Shown one piece after another: positions 1-12,240 of a stretch of DNA of 60,000 nucleotides. Under the pieces are notes generated by a model. It made no database searches. It saw only the letters and a list, made by a program, of their open reading frames with translations, and was not told the origin of the DNA. Numbering within the stretch: position 1 is the first letter of the stretch; each line of letters begins with the position of its first letter. The stretch is from positions 3,035,536 through 3,095,535 of the forward strand of contig CM022675.1 of NCBI GenBank assembly GCA_012295275.1, read 5' to 3'. The translations under genes and the position numbers were made by a program. This DNA comes from Chrysomallon squamiferum (taxonomy: Eukaryota > Mollusca > Gastropoda > Neomphalida > Peltospiridae).

Positions 1-243
1 CCATTTTGGTTAACTCCTTTTCATTAAAGTAACCACGTTGACAACGTGACAACGTGTTACTGCTGGCTACATTCTAAATGCTGTATCAGTGAAATAATGT
101 ATACAAATAAATTCAACATCCAATCACTTTGTCTGTATTTCATATCATGTACGTAACTGCTAAACCTCTTTTGGCACAGTGTATAAAACCATTGCTTACA
201 TTGTAAAATTGATTATATTAAACAAATCAAGTTTGTTTTACAG

Positions 244-2398
244 CGGATAACACACCACTGTTTGATTACGTTGGAGAAGTGAACGAATTGAAATCTTTAG
301 AGTTTTATCAAATCAAATACGACAACCAGGCAAGCCGATGTTACTACAAATGTCAAGAAAACAAAACTACTGCAAGTGTAGTATTTTATGTTGGATTGCA
401 GGTTGGTAACAGATTAAATAAATATTTGCATACGCAAAGACACAGAGATGTATACATACTTACATACATACATATATAAATATATGTACACATGCATGCA
501 AACAAAAATGCATACACCCAGCTACATATATGTGCTCAGACATATATTTATGCAGACAGACAGACAGGTTGACACTTTAAAATATTGGTCTGAAAGTGGT
601 AAGAAAGTTTTCTTAGTTTAACACGTGTTATATTTATCATTTTGAATTTTTGTATTAAAGGGAGAGAAGTGTTACTGTTTTATCTCGACGAGCTGGTTTC
701 CAGTTCCGCATGAAATTGTTCAACGAGAAAATAAAACTGGTTGTTTAGAAAACTTCAAAGAAAACTGTGGGACTGAAAATACAATAAGTATTTATAAAAC
801 AGGTAAAATTTTGTTCAAGAGTGCAGACTTTTTTACATTCATGTCTATCTCTGATACTGTAGGCAATCTTGAATCTTTATTTATTTAATTCATTATTTAT
901 TTCATTATTTCATTATTTATTTATCCTTTTCATTTCATTTAATTTCATTTATTTATTATCTTTATTGTATGTTTTTCCTTTTATATTTATATATTTTAAT
1001 TTTTAATTTTTTTTACTTATTTCATTTTATTTATTTATTTACAGATTTGACAATCAGGTATGTTACGTGGTTACTTGATGTTGATGGTGTTTGTGGCTAC
1101 ATTGAACAAAGTGGAAATATGTTTGTGAAAACAGATAAAAACTGTAACACACAGAGAGGATTTGTCTGTGACTGTGAGTGAATATTTCTGTTTCAGTATT
1201 GTTATTTTTGTAAGTTGTAAAAGAGAACACAAAGACAGTAATGAAATTTTACAATTTTTTTTCTCCATTATTCACTATAATTATAAAGCTCATTTAGAAG
1301 ATATATATATATATATAAAACTATTTTATTCCTGTACTGGACTTCGTCATCAAAATCATCATCATCATCATTCCAGGTTCACTTTTATGGACAGACATGT
1401 ACTTCTAATACTTCTGTCTTTGTCTTCAGAATTCCAAAATCATACAATGTGTGGTACTTTTGGAATGGTGTAGCTTTTAGTTTATTTACTTTATTATTAT
1501 TATTAATTTGTTTGTTTGTAATAGTCATTTGTTTTAATTTTGTTATTGCATTGTAGGTACTGGAACTTACAACAATACTTCATGTTACCATCATGACAAA
1601 ACTCACAGCTGGTTTTCAGCTAACTCAACTTGCTCATTAACAAAACTAAATAAAAACAATACTGAACTAATAAGAAGAGAATTAAATGGTGGAGTACAGT
1701 ACTGGATTGGACTAAAACGTGACAAACAAATAGTTTGGTTTGACAGTTTTTACAGTGAGTTATTGTAAAACTGATTCACTTTTAAATCAAAAACCTTTCT
1801 TAATTTTTATTTATGTTCTCATTCGGGTGATTTACGTTTTTATTTCAATTATTATTATTAGTGTTATTATTGTTGTTGTTGTTATTGTTATTAAATGTGG
1901 CTGTTTATTTATTTACTGACTTACTAACTTACTTATTTACGATTTTTAGCGAATTTTAAAAGTATTTTTCTTTTTATTTGTTGAATTATATAAACAAAAA
2001 AAAGATATATTGAATTTCAGATGAAACACTGAATATAAACATGACACAAAATGGTTGTGTATTGCTGGACAAATTTCCAGATGGGAAAACTTCATTTTCA
2101 ATCAGTAACTGTAGTGATGTCCACTCTGCCATTTGTATTCGTAGTAAGTATTATTATTATTATTTTTTTTTTCTCCACACAGGATATAAATATATGTTCT
2201 TGGCATCATCTTCATTACCACTCTAATTCATAATCTGGTAAATTTATTTATTTAATATGTCAGTTTATTCCATACCACCTTATTTTCAAATCAGATTAGC
2301 ATTGTTCATTAAGATAAATTGTGAATGCATATATGAAATTAATTTAAATGTTTTCTAACAAGAATATTTTATTGTGACTGACAAAATAAATAAATAAG

Positions 2399-2429
<31 letters not shown>

Positions 2430-4161
2430 ATTAAAAATTAAATTAAATTAAAAAACAGATTTGTTTAGATCATTTATTAATCCATTCATTCATTCATTCA
2501 TTCTGAAATATTTTGAAAATAAATTAAGTCAAATGTAAAATGTTAAAATTTACTTTTCAGATAAGACTAAACATATTACAAATATTTCTATTATTATTAT
2601 TTGTGCCAAATTTGAAAATAATTTTGCTTTGACCAAACAATCTTCGTATACCTATCCTGTCTGGGAAAATAAATATAAACAATCTGTTGATAGGGTAATT
2701 CTGGATACCTAACATAAATAGTTAAATTGTGTGTCCAGTACATGGCTTAAAACTTAACAGAACAAGAAAACTGAGTTTTAAATATATTACGTACAGATAT
2801 TAACACAAGACAAATACACAAAAAAAACAGTACAGCCTTTTGAGGACAGAACTATATTTCTATTAATAAATTACTTATTTTACACACAAACAAACATTTG
2901 TGTAGTGTTCAGAGTTACTCCTTTACAGTTTAATTACAGGTTCAGATCTTAAAAGACCATTCTAAAATGAGTTTTCATTTACAAAATAAATAAATAGTTT
3001 CTATTTGACATTTAGTTTTGAGTTATTATTTTTGTTATTGACATTTACAAGCATCAGTTGTAACAATTTAACTTTTCATAGCAAATTATTACTTCATTAG
3101 TAAATGTTTTAAAGTAAATTGACACAGATTCACCTATCACTATAATAATATAAATATAATTCATTGATATGTACTTCACACTGGTAGACATTTTAGAGAT
3201 GGCTGGATTACATGTGTGATTTTATTGACTGATGCTGCTTTGTGATTTTAGCCTTACTCAGCTATTTATGTATTGTTGATTTATAATTGTTCTTTTGTAG
3301 TCAGAATTGTTTTCATGTTGCTTGACTGTTTATATTTTACAGGTTTCACTTTCCACACTTCCACTCTGACTGACAAATTTACAACTCAGACAGGTTTGTG
3401 AATCTGAAATAATGTTGTTTGTTTGCTTGTTTCTTTATTTATTTGCTAGTTTATTATTAATTTATTTGTTTATTTGTTTGTGTATTTATTAGTCTTTTTG
3501 TTGGTTTGTCTGTCTGTTTTTATTTATTTATTTGATGTTTATGTGGCTTTTTATTAAACAACAACATTAACTACATATATATATATATAAATTGTTAGAC
3601 AGTAAAAGCAGTTTTTGTCTTGTTTATGTTCAAAACTTTTGTTTTACGTGTTTTATAGATTTTTCATCAACTCAACTTCTGATCACCTCCGAAACAACAG
3701 TTAATTCAGGTAAAATGTAAATAATCTGAATATCTATGTGATAAAATTTGGGTTGATAATTTCGCAATTAATTAATTAATTTTTATAATTATTTTTAATA
3801 TTTGTTTATTTGTTTGTTTATTTTTTTGTTTGTTTGTTTATTGATTTATTTTTATTGTTTTTATTTCATTTATTGTTTTTTTACCAGTAGATATTTTTCA
3901 GATTATAAGATAATTTTTTTCTTTGATGTAAATTAGATATAACCATTTTGTTACAGATCAAAGTCCAACTGGAAGCACAAAAAAGGTTTTAAGTAAAACA
4001 AAATCATCAAAATCAGGTAACTTTGTGAATGTATCATTGTTACATTTAATGTTATTATTTCATGGTGAAAATTAAAAAAAATTATATATCATTATATGTA
4101 TGTATAAATAGTTAACATGACCAATACTTATGTATACAAACACTCTACTTACACACAGACA

Positions 4162-4204
<43 letters not shown>

Positions 4205-5033
4205 TAAACAGAGCTTGTATAGAAGTATTTCTCATTATAACCAGTGAATACAAAAATCACAAATTGTTTATCAAAAATGTCTGTAGTGTTCACTTTTTTT
4301 TCCTTGGAAACATGGAGGTTAGCAAACATTTGTTATTAATGGATAATACTTGATTTTATTTTTGATGCATTTTATAAATTTATATTTATGCAGATGTTGC
4401 TGTTGGTGTTTCAGTAACTGTGGTTATACTTTTAGTAGCATGTGCAATTGTTGCTCTTGTTTATATGAAGAGGTAAATACAGTTACCATACTTGATAGAT
4501 AACTTGAGATAACTCTTTATATTTATGTAATAATGTTTCATTTTATAATTTATTTAATATATATAACAAACAAACAAATACTAATAATAATAATAGTAAT
4601 AGTAGTAGTAGTAATAACATTATTAATAATAACAATAACAATAATAAAATTAATTATTATTATCAGCATTACTGTTATTATTATTGATTGTATTATCTTT
4701 TTAATTGTTATTTTATTTTGCTTATTTCATTTTAATTGATTGCTGTTTCTTAAAAATAAATATTAAACATTTTTATTTTGGTTTCTAAATCAGTTTTTTT
4801 CTTATTGCAGGAAAAATACGTTTTGCTTTCAACAAAATTCTGCAGACATCATTCACAACAACAGCAACAACTCAGACACTACGACAACAGTAACAGAAAC
4901 TGAGAACAGTGCAATCACTGACTCAAATTATGAGCGACTCAACACAACTCAAAGTTCTCAAAATGAGTACATGAACATGCCACGTGAAACAGAACATGTT
5001 TACTGTGTAATGCACTCAAAAGCTGAAGATTAA
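244..5033 (+). CDS. Gene A: CTLD/WSC transmembrane receptor, 5' end outside window
   Basis: Exons read from splice sites and paralogue comparison: 244-401 and 661-802 (WSC-like module), 1045-1173 (CTLD1 C-terminal half), 1557-1754 and 2021-2143 (CTLD2), 3343-3393, 3659-3709, 3957-4016 (Ser/Thr-rich stalk), 4394-4472 (transmembrane), 4811-5033 (tail and stop). The phases are consistent throughout and I see no stop or frameshift. The WSC module shows C-x3-C, YVGLQ-type, CYCF and ENCGTEN features. CTLD2 has YWIGLKRDKQIVWFDSF and ends in AICIR. The tail carries SNYERL (ITIM-like), EYMNM (PI3K/Grb2-type, as in CD28) and VYCVM. The signal peptide and CTLD1 N-half exons must lie upstream of base 1. 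The WSC acceptor at 660 is AAAG rather than CAG. Likely a cell-surface lectin-like signalling receptor; ligand unknown. Neighbour B faces it tail-to-tail. Confidence 0.8.
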
Positions 5034-5078
5034 AACAAATAAACTTTGACTGAGTGAAACACTCGATCTGCTAGTTAA

Positions 5079-5084
5079 AATAAA
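5079..5084 (+). terminator. Poly(A) signal of gene A
   Basis: AATAAA lies about 45 bases after the stop codon, in a 3' flank nearly identical to those of D, F and H. Another AATAAA at 5038-5043 is only five bases after the stop and is less likely to be the one used. Confidence 0.5.
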
Positions 5085-5955
5085 ACTTTTACACAAGTAC
5101 TGCATAGTCTGCACTAACATTTTTATTTTTTATTTATTTTACTATCATATTCAGGAAAATACTAAAATACAGATTAATCAGATTAACTTAATATTTATAA
5201 TATCATAATAAAAATAATAAGAATAACAGCTGACTTTAATTTGACACAAACACATATCCGTCTGCTCTATCTACATTTCTGTCTAATTCTACAATGTACA
5301 CATAATATAATATATACCTGTAGGGGCTGATAGCTGATAAATATTTCACATACTTATTAAATGCAAACTACTAATTATTCACAAAAATACAAAACACACA
5401 ACTACTCTTCACAGTCAAAATTTACATCAGAAACATCAAGTGTAATAATGATCTGTTCTCTCGGTGAGACTTATTTTACTAATTCCAGTTCCAACTGCTG
5501 ATCTTGACTTGTTTACTAGTATTTAAGATTGTTGTAAAATGATTGTTTATTAATGTCAGTACTGAACAGTCTTTACTTCCCTTATGATAAAAATATTTAG
5601 AGAAATGGAGAAGTGTATTTAAAAATTTAGAAATTAAAGCAACAATAATGAATGTGTATGTGTGTAAATGAAAGATAGTAAAACACAGACGTAAATTTTT
5701 GTCAAAGTTGTGTAATTCAGAGCTGCTCACACAAAATATTTCCTGTTCCAGTCAATACCAGTGACTGGTTTTCCTGTTTATGAGAGGGTATATATTTTGA
5801 TAATAATAAACAAGAATAGTCCATGCTGTGGTTTTGTCTCCGTACTTTTATGATTCTTAACATATCACTTGTAATTCTATATTACAAATTCATACAACAT
5901 CTCTTCTTCCTATGATATCAAGAAATCACAAAAGAACACAGAATTATTAATATAA
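5085..5955. other. Tail-to-tail intergenic spacer between A and B
   Basis: AT-rich spacer with no exon that I can support. Parts of it, such as the stretch around 5700-5800, recur in the F/G spacer (about 49980-50100) and the H/I spacer (about 58620-58740). The whole convergent module therefore appears to have been duplicated. Short ORFs here are not conserved between the copies. Confidence 0.6.
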
Positions 5956-6544
5956 TCAGCCTCTCACAGAATCAAGGTGGTTATAATCATCACTGGTGTA
6001 GTCAGCATTTTTCAGATCCATGTCAGCGATGTTGTAGTCATCTTCAGTCACAGCAGTGATGTGGTTGTACGTCTCATCATGAGAAGATGTTGACTTTGGT
6101 GTTTTTGTATCGTAATCACCTTCCATGATATCTCTGATGTGGTTGTATGTTTTGTCATGAGCATACATGGACTTTGGTTTTGATTCAGTTGTATCATAAT
6201 CACCTTCAACGTTGCTCTCTGTGTGCTTGTAGTTGCTATTGTGATTGTCAACGATGTATGACCTAGATGTTTTGTTTTTCATCTTCATGTTTATATGACT
6301 GTAGACATTAGAACTTGATTTAACTTGATTGCTGTCATTTAGGACGTTGTAGTCATCATCAATGTCGTTGTTGTAGCTGTTGTTTGTTTGAACATTTGCT
6401 GCATTCAAATCAGTTGCCAGTTCATAGTCACTGGAGTTAGACTTGGTTGCCATGGTAACATTTGTTAAAGTTTCAACCTCATAATGTGAATCAGTGTCTG
6501 GTTTGATCTCATCGTAATCTGACAAGTTTTGCTGATTCACAGAT
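5956..6544 (-). other. Gene B cytoplasmic tail exon, open reading frame
   Basis: About 195 codons without a stop, rich in Asp, Asn, Ser, Thr and Tyr, with no hydrophobic segment. Tyrosine motifs of YxxI/L type: YDEI, YNVL, YSHI, YNHI, YNHI, YNHL. The C-terminal half is built from repeats of an E-[GD]-D-Y core followed by D-[KE]-T-YNHI. The frame has no ATG at its start; the first in-frame ATG (NVTMATK) is in the context ACCATGG. The exon is open although the rest of gene B is broken. Confidence 0.7.
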
Positions 6545-9500
6545 CTGATTTGTCTAGTGATGCTGCTTTCTGGTTTAGTCTAGAAAAAAAATTTATGTGA
6601 TCTGAAGAGAAAAAAAACAACAACAAAATAATTAAACAGAAATAAATAAATAGACAAATAAATAATTAAACGAATAAACAAACAAACAATCAAATATGTA
6701 AACAACAAACAAATGAATATAATAAACAAATAAACAGAAATAAGCAAACAAATAAATAAACAAAAAACAAACAAATAAACAAAATGTATTGCATGTAGAA
6801 ACATTTGAGTTTACAAAAAAAATTAATTAATAAGCTTGAAAAGTAGAAAACATAAAAGATTTTATATTTACCTTCTCATCCAAACTCACAACAACAGCTC
6901 CAACTACGAGTAGAAACACCCACAGCAACACCTACTTAAATAAATAAATAAATAAAATATAAATGAATAAATGTTCTGACAGAATACTAATAATTATACA
7001 TAGTTTATTGAATATAATTATCTTAAATTAGTTTTGGTTAAGATTAGTATTATACAGTTACATTTTACAGAAAGTATTTTTCATTTTGTATGACATTTCT
7101 TTCTTTTTATTTTTTCACAGAGGTGAATAAAATATATTTTATTTTGTTTCTTAATAAATTTTTGTACAAGTATACTAATTAAAGAAAATAAATAAATATT
7201 AAAAACTGAAATAGTCATTTGTTTTAAATTTGTACCTGTTTCATCTTTTTTATCTACAATAATAACAATAACTACAACAGTAATAACACCAACAAGAAAA
7301 ATACAGCGACAACAACAACAGTATTAACAACACTAATAATAATGTTAAAAATAACAACAACAAGACAACACAAATAATAATAGCAGTAGTAGCAGTGGTG
7401 GTAATAAATGATAATAATAATAACAACAACAATAGCAATAACCTAAAAATGTCATAATAAAAACAACAATATTAAAATAGTGTTTTTTACTTGTAGTACT
7501 GAAACAACAACAGCAACAACTACTATTAATAAAAGAACTTCTACAGTTCTGCTATTATTAATTTCTATACAATAATAAATAATACCTAATATTTTATTAT
7601 TTTGTAAGAATTCTGTTACATCAAGTATGTATACATGTTATTTTAAAATGTTACGGTATTTCATTTAATGTTTTTTATTTTTTGTTTTTTATTTATTTAT
7701 ATATTTTTAGTAGGTTTGGAGAGTTATTTATTTGTTTGTTTGTAAATTTAAAGAAATTATTAATTAAGTATTTATGAAGGATAATAATTATTTTACTTGT
7801 TATGAAAGCGAACGGAGTTGTCTCCCTTCCAGACTTTACCGACGCAGACGACTCGAAAACAGTTTTCTCGTCTTTAGAAGCTGGTGTTTTGGTACTTGCA
7901 ACTAACAAATTTGAATGAGATAAACTCGTATGTTTTAAGAAATTTGACGCACGTTTTCTGAACAGATATTAATTAAAGATCATCACTCGAATATGCCATT
8001 TTATTATCAGAATATTTTAATATTACATAATGTTATTACTTTAGAAGTACTCAGGAGAAGAAAACAGCAAACCTGTCTATCTTTACATCTCTAATGTGTA
8101 ACTATATGTATGTGTTCGTGTATGTATGTGTTCATGTATATATGTATGTATGTATGTATGTATCTATCTATATGTCTATGTATTTGTCTATCTGTCCATT
8201 GATACATTTTTTATATATATAAATTTCTTAATATCAAAAGATTAAAAATATATTAGTATTGATATCTGGACTTGGTAGATTAAATGTTCGAAAATTCGAA
8301 TCTGTAATATATGAAAAATTATAATTACTAAAAACACATTTTAAAATATTAATATCCTGTAAGTGATGATAAAAAATAATCGGTGTTATCAGATAAACAA
8401 AATAGGGTAACAAGATCAGATTTCATATACTGGATGCTTAGCAGTTCTCTGAACATTTTATTTTACTCCTTAATAGTATGCTTCAAAACAATCTGTGAAT
8501 AAATAATTAAATAAATAAATTAATTAATGATACTTACTACTAATACAAATGGCGGAGTGGACATCACTACAGTTACTAATTGAAAATGCAGTTTTGCCGT
8601 TTGAGAATTTTTCTAACAACAGGCAGCCATTTTGTGTAATGTTTATATTCAGTGTCATATATTCTGAAATAACATTATCTTTTTATTAAATTATATAGCT
8701 GAAAAGCGTATTGGTATAGTTCCTAAGAATAAACAAATAAAAACATCAAGTTAATAATAATAATAATAGATAATAGATAATAGATCATTATAATAACAGA
8801 AATAACAAAATAAATAAATAAATAAATACGTAAATCAAATCAGAATGGACGAAATCAATGTAAATTAGAAAAGAGAACATAAATAAAAATTGAAAACTGT
8901 TTTTAATTACTCACTGTAAAACTGTCAAATCAAACTATTTGTTTGTAACGTTTTAGTCCAATCCAGTACTGTACTCCACCCCATATGTTTTCTCTAATTA
9001 ATTCAGCATTGTTACTGTTTAGTTTTGTTAATGAACAAGCTGAGTTAGCTGAAAACCAGCTGTGAGTTTTGTCATGATGATAACACGAAGTATTGTTGTA
9101 ATTTCCAGTACCTGTCGAAAACAAATAATATCAAGGTAGTTTGGTGAAATAAAAATCAACAATATAGACATGAAGTGATTATCTTCGTATATAAATTTGT
9201 GTTGCTAATAAAACATTTTATTGACGATTAAAGACATTCACCACACACATTTCGAGAAACGGCTAGAAAAAAAAATTAGAACAGCAAAGTAAAGAAAATC
9301 CCCAAAACCCAGAACATCAGCAACAACAGGTCCACTATTTTTACAGCTGTGAACTTTACAACTTATGAAAATAACATTCTAAGAGAAATATTAACTCACA
9401 GTTACAGACAAATCCTCTCTGTCTGTTACAGTTTTTGTCTGTTTTCACAAAAGTATTTACACTTTGTTCTTCAATGTAACCACAAATACCATCAATATCA

Positions 9501-11541
9501 GGTGACCATGTAACATAATTGAATGTCAGATCTGTAAATAAATAGATAAAATAAGTAAACAAACAACAAAGTATGTAATAAAGATAATAAATAAAGGAAA
9601 TGAAATTGAATAAGAAAATATAACAAATTTAATTTAAAATATTTTAATTAAATTCACATGACAACATATTTAAAAATCTGGAATACCGAAATACTATGGC
9701 AACTGGATCGTCGTCAAATTTTAACCAGTCATTAAGTAAACCCAAATAAATAAATAAATAAATACCATCTATATTAGAGAAACAGATAAGTGCAAAAAAG
9801 ACTACAGTCGTAAACAAGATTTTACCTGTTTTATAAATACTCATTGTGTTTTCAGTCCCACAGTTTTCATCGGGGTTTCCTTGACAACCAGTCTTATTTT
9901 GTCTTTGAACAGATCCATCTGAAACTTTATTCGAGCTTCTCGAGTTAAAACAGTAACATTTCTCTCCCTGCAATACAAACATTTAAAAAAATAAATGTAA
10001 CACGTGTTAAAAATACATTTTTTACCACTTTCACATCAACTGATTCTGTCTCCCTTTCCAAACTTAACAAAAATGCATTTAATGTTACTTACTAACCTGC
10101 AATCCCACATATATTACACCTGCAGAAGTTTTCTTTTGTTGACATTCGTAGTAACATCGGCTTGCCTGGTTGTTGTATTTGAGTTGATAAAAGTGTTCAG
10201 ACTGTGATTCATTCACTTCTCCAATATAATTAAACAAAGGTGTATTGTCCACTGTAATCCAAACTTAATTTGTTTAATACAATTGATTTTAAAAATAATA
10301 TATATATATATATAGAATATGTTTTTAATATAACATTTAGTCTGAAAGACATGTACACACAGATACAGAGGAAAACACACACATACACAGATCATTTCAC
10401 TCAGATGGAGTTTCTTATTTTGCTAGAGATTTACAAAACAAATGTTGTGATAGCTCCCCAAGTATTCAGAAGTTTTGATGGTTGATTTAATTTGGGCATT
10501 ATCCCTCTCAAACTGTGGTTCTTTAATTTCCTAGGGCTGTTTGAAGAGAAGAGTGTATAAAAGAATTTGATTATTCATAGTCTTTTGCTCCTCTGATTAG
10601 TAACTGTTATGTGTCTATAGCAAAAAAAACATTTTGTAACCCCTCCCTTCAACCAACTCTAGCAAATTAGTGATACCAGTTTGAGAGTATTATTGGTATT
10701 ACAACAGTCTTGCAATGATGTCTAAACTAAATCTACCATCAAACTTTCTGACTACTCGGGATACTACGAAATCGATTTCTACGCCTCTTTTAAAAATCAT
10801 CTCCCAGACTATTAGAACCATATGTATATTATACACTATACTGATATTCAACAAACAAAACAACAACAACAATAATAACAACAACAGCAAAACAACAACA
10901 ACAATAACAATAATAATAAATAATCCAGACTTATATAATACAATCATTGTAAAAATTTTAAAACTGGACAAAAAAGAAAAACAAAGACACATAAATAATA
11001 ATATTTGTGCAATAAAAATCAGTTGTCGTAAATACAATGTTAATGTCTTAACTAGTCGTTCCTGTTGTTATGGACTTGACTAGATGCTATCTATGCGGCT
11101 GTTAACAGGAAAGAAAAAAATAAATGTGTACATGTCTGATACAATTTTTTGTTGTTTTCATTATATAGCATGTAGCCATTATAAATTCACAGTAAGCAAC
11201 ATTAGCAAATATATCGATTATATACAATTTACAAATCAACTTGTTCAACATTACACAGAAATACAAATTTAATATAACTGAATATTCGCAGTAGTCACAG
11301 CTTTTGGTCTGCTTATTTCTTAAAGTTTGATGATCGTAACTTCACAGTAAAACAGATTAATAATTTATTTCACCTGTCCACATCCACGAACTGTACTGAA
11401 CTTTAGCTCCAATCCAGTAAGATCCAGCTGTGACGTCACTCAGTGATGTAATATCTGACGTACTGTACAGTTGTTCTCCATGTTGATGACATGTATAAAA
11501 CGCTATGTCCCATGTGACATCATTTAATATACGCAGAGTAG
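5956..11541 (-). pseudogene. Gene B: CTLD/WSC receptor with long multi-tyrosine tail, disabled
   Basis: Exons on the minus strand, 5' to 3': 11374-11541 (CTLD1 N-half), 10097-10251 and 9826-9967 (WSC), 9400-9531 (CTLD1 C-half), 8915-9111 and 8538-8663 (CTLD2), 7797-7901 (stalk), a possible 18-nt exon 7236-7253, 6872-6931 (transmembrane remnant), 5956-6544 (tail). Lesions: no signal-peptide exon (a CT repeat occupies its place); TGG to TGA at 8930-8932 in the CTLD2 KQIVW motif; a one-base deletion near 8917-8920, leaving 197 rather than 198 nt; and a transmembrane exon 16 nt shorter than in C, which destroys frame and hydrophobicity. The tail exon is still fully open, with SDYDEI, DDDYNVL, TYNHI twice and DYNHL. 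The tail acceptor is uncertain: TCAG|A just 5' of the SVNQQ codons fits phase 2. The ectodomain is of the A/D/F/H subtype, unlike minus-strand gene C. Confidence 0.75.
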
Positions 11542-11593
11542 CTGTAATAAAACAGAATATATTTATTTACAAAATAAAGAGTATAATTAACAT

Positions 11594-11759
<166 letters not shown>

Positions 11760-11837
11760 CAATGGCAAAATGATTTAAGCACTTCAAAAACTCTAGTAAT
11801 ACAAAAAAATTAGTTATACGTAAATGATTAATAATAA

Positions 11838-11968
11838 AATATTTTAATACCGAAGTAGCTAGTACTCGTTTGAAAGATTACTTTAGACTTTGTACATTAA
11901 TAAATCATCATGTGAGACAGAGTGTGTGCTATCCTAGACAGATAATAGCTTAGATAAACTTCAAATAA
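11838..11968 (-). promoter_or_regulatory. Remnant of the family 5' flank upstream of gene B
   Basis: Sequence around GACTTTGTACATTAA, GACAGAGTGTG and CTTCAAATAAAC matches the upstream blocks of genes C, D and E in the same order and the orientation expected for gene B. It shows that B once had a normal 5' end. I infer a promoter-proximal or 5' UTR role from conservation and position only. Confidence 0.5.
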
Positions 11969-12240
11969 ACAGCGTCATACAAATGACTAAAGTGTTGATT
12001 TCTGACTGTGGAATATTGTTCCAGTCCTGAATGAGCGCTTGACGAAGTTCGTTGATGTTAGGCGGTGGGTTGGGACGACGCCTCAGTCGTCTGTCCAGGC
12101 TTTCCCAGACAAGCTCGATGTGGCAGTCATGAATGCAGTCAGTGTTATTGTTTGTGTGCCCAGTTAAAAGGCATCCGACGTAAGGACGTGTCCTTGTAAA
12201 GCGTCCATGTAACTCAACAAATGATAACACAGCTCAAGGC
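11961..12240 (-). mobile_element. Tc1/mariner-like transposase relic, internally deleted
   Basis: A minus-strand ORF of about 89 codons contains features of the Tc1/mariner DDE transposase C-terminus: ELVWESLDRRLRRRP, NINELRQALIQDWNNIPQ and a final IxxLVxxM-like segment. An upstream GRFTRTRPYVG-like segment from further N-terminal is joined almost directly, so most of the catalytic domain is missing. I could not identify terminal inverted repeats. The higher GC content also sets it apart from its surroundings. It is non-functional and sits in the old promoter region of gene B. Confidence 0.75.

Noticed and set aside
1162-1473. ORF with a His-run after the CTLD1 exon of gene A (parallel at 45398-45692)
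   Set aside because: It lies in the intron after a GTGAGT donor; similarity between A and F reflects recent duplication of the whole intron, and indels shift the frame.
4533-4739. Ile-rich hydrophobic ORF downstream of the gene A membrane exon
   Set aside because: It is ATA/ATT repeat intron sequence between the transmembrane and tail exons; the paralogous introns in F and H are not open.
7250-7438. Leucine-rich hydrophobic ORF that could be a membrane protein
   Set aside because: It is ACA/ATA repeat sequence inside gene B intron, with no conserved counterpart in C.
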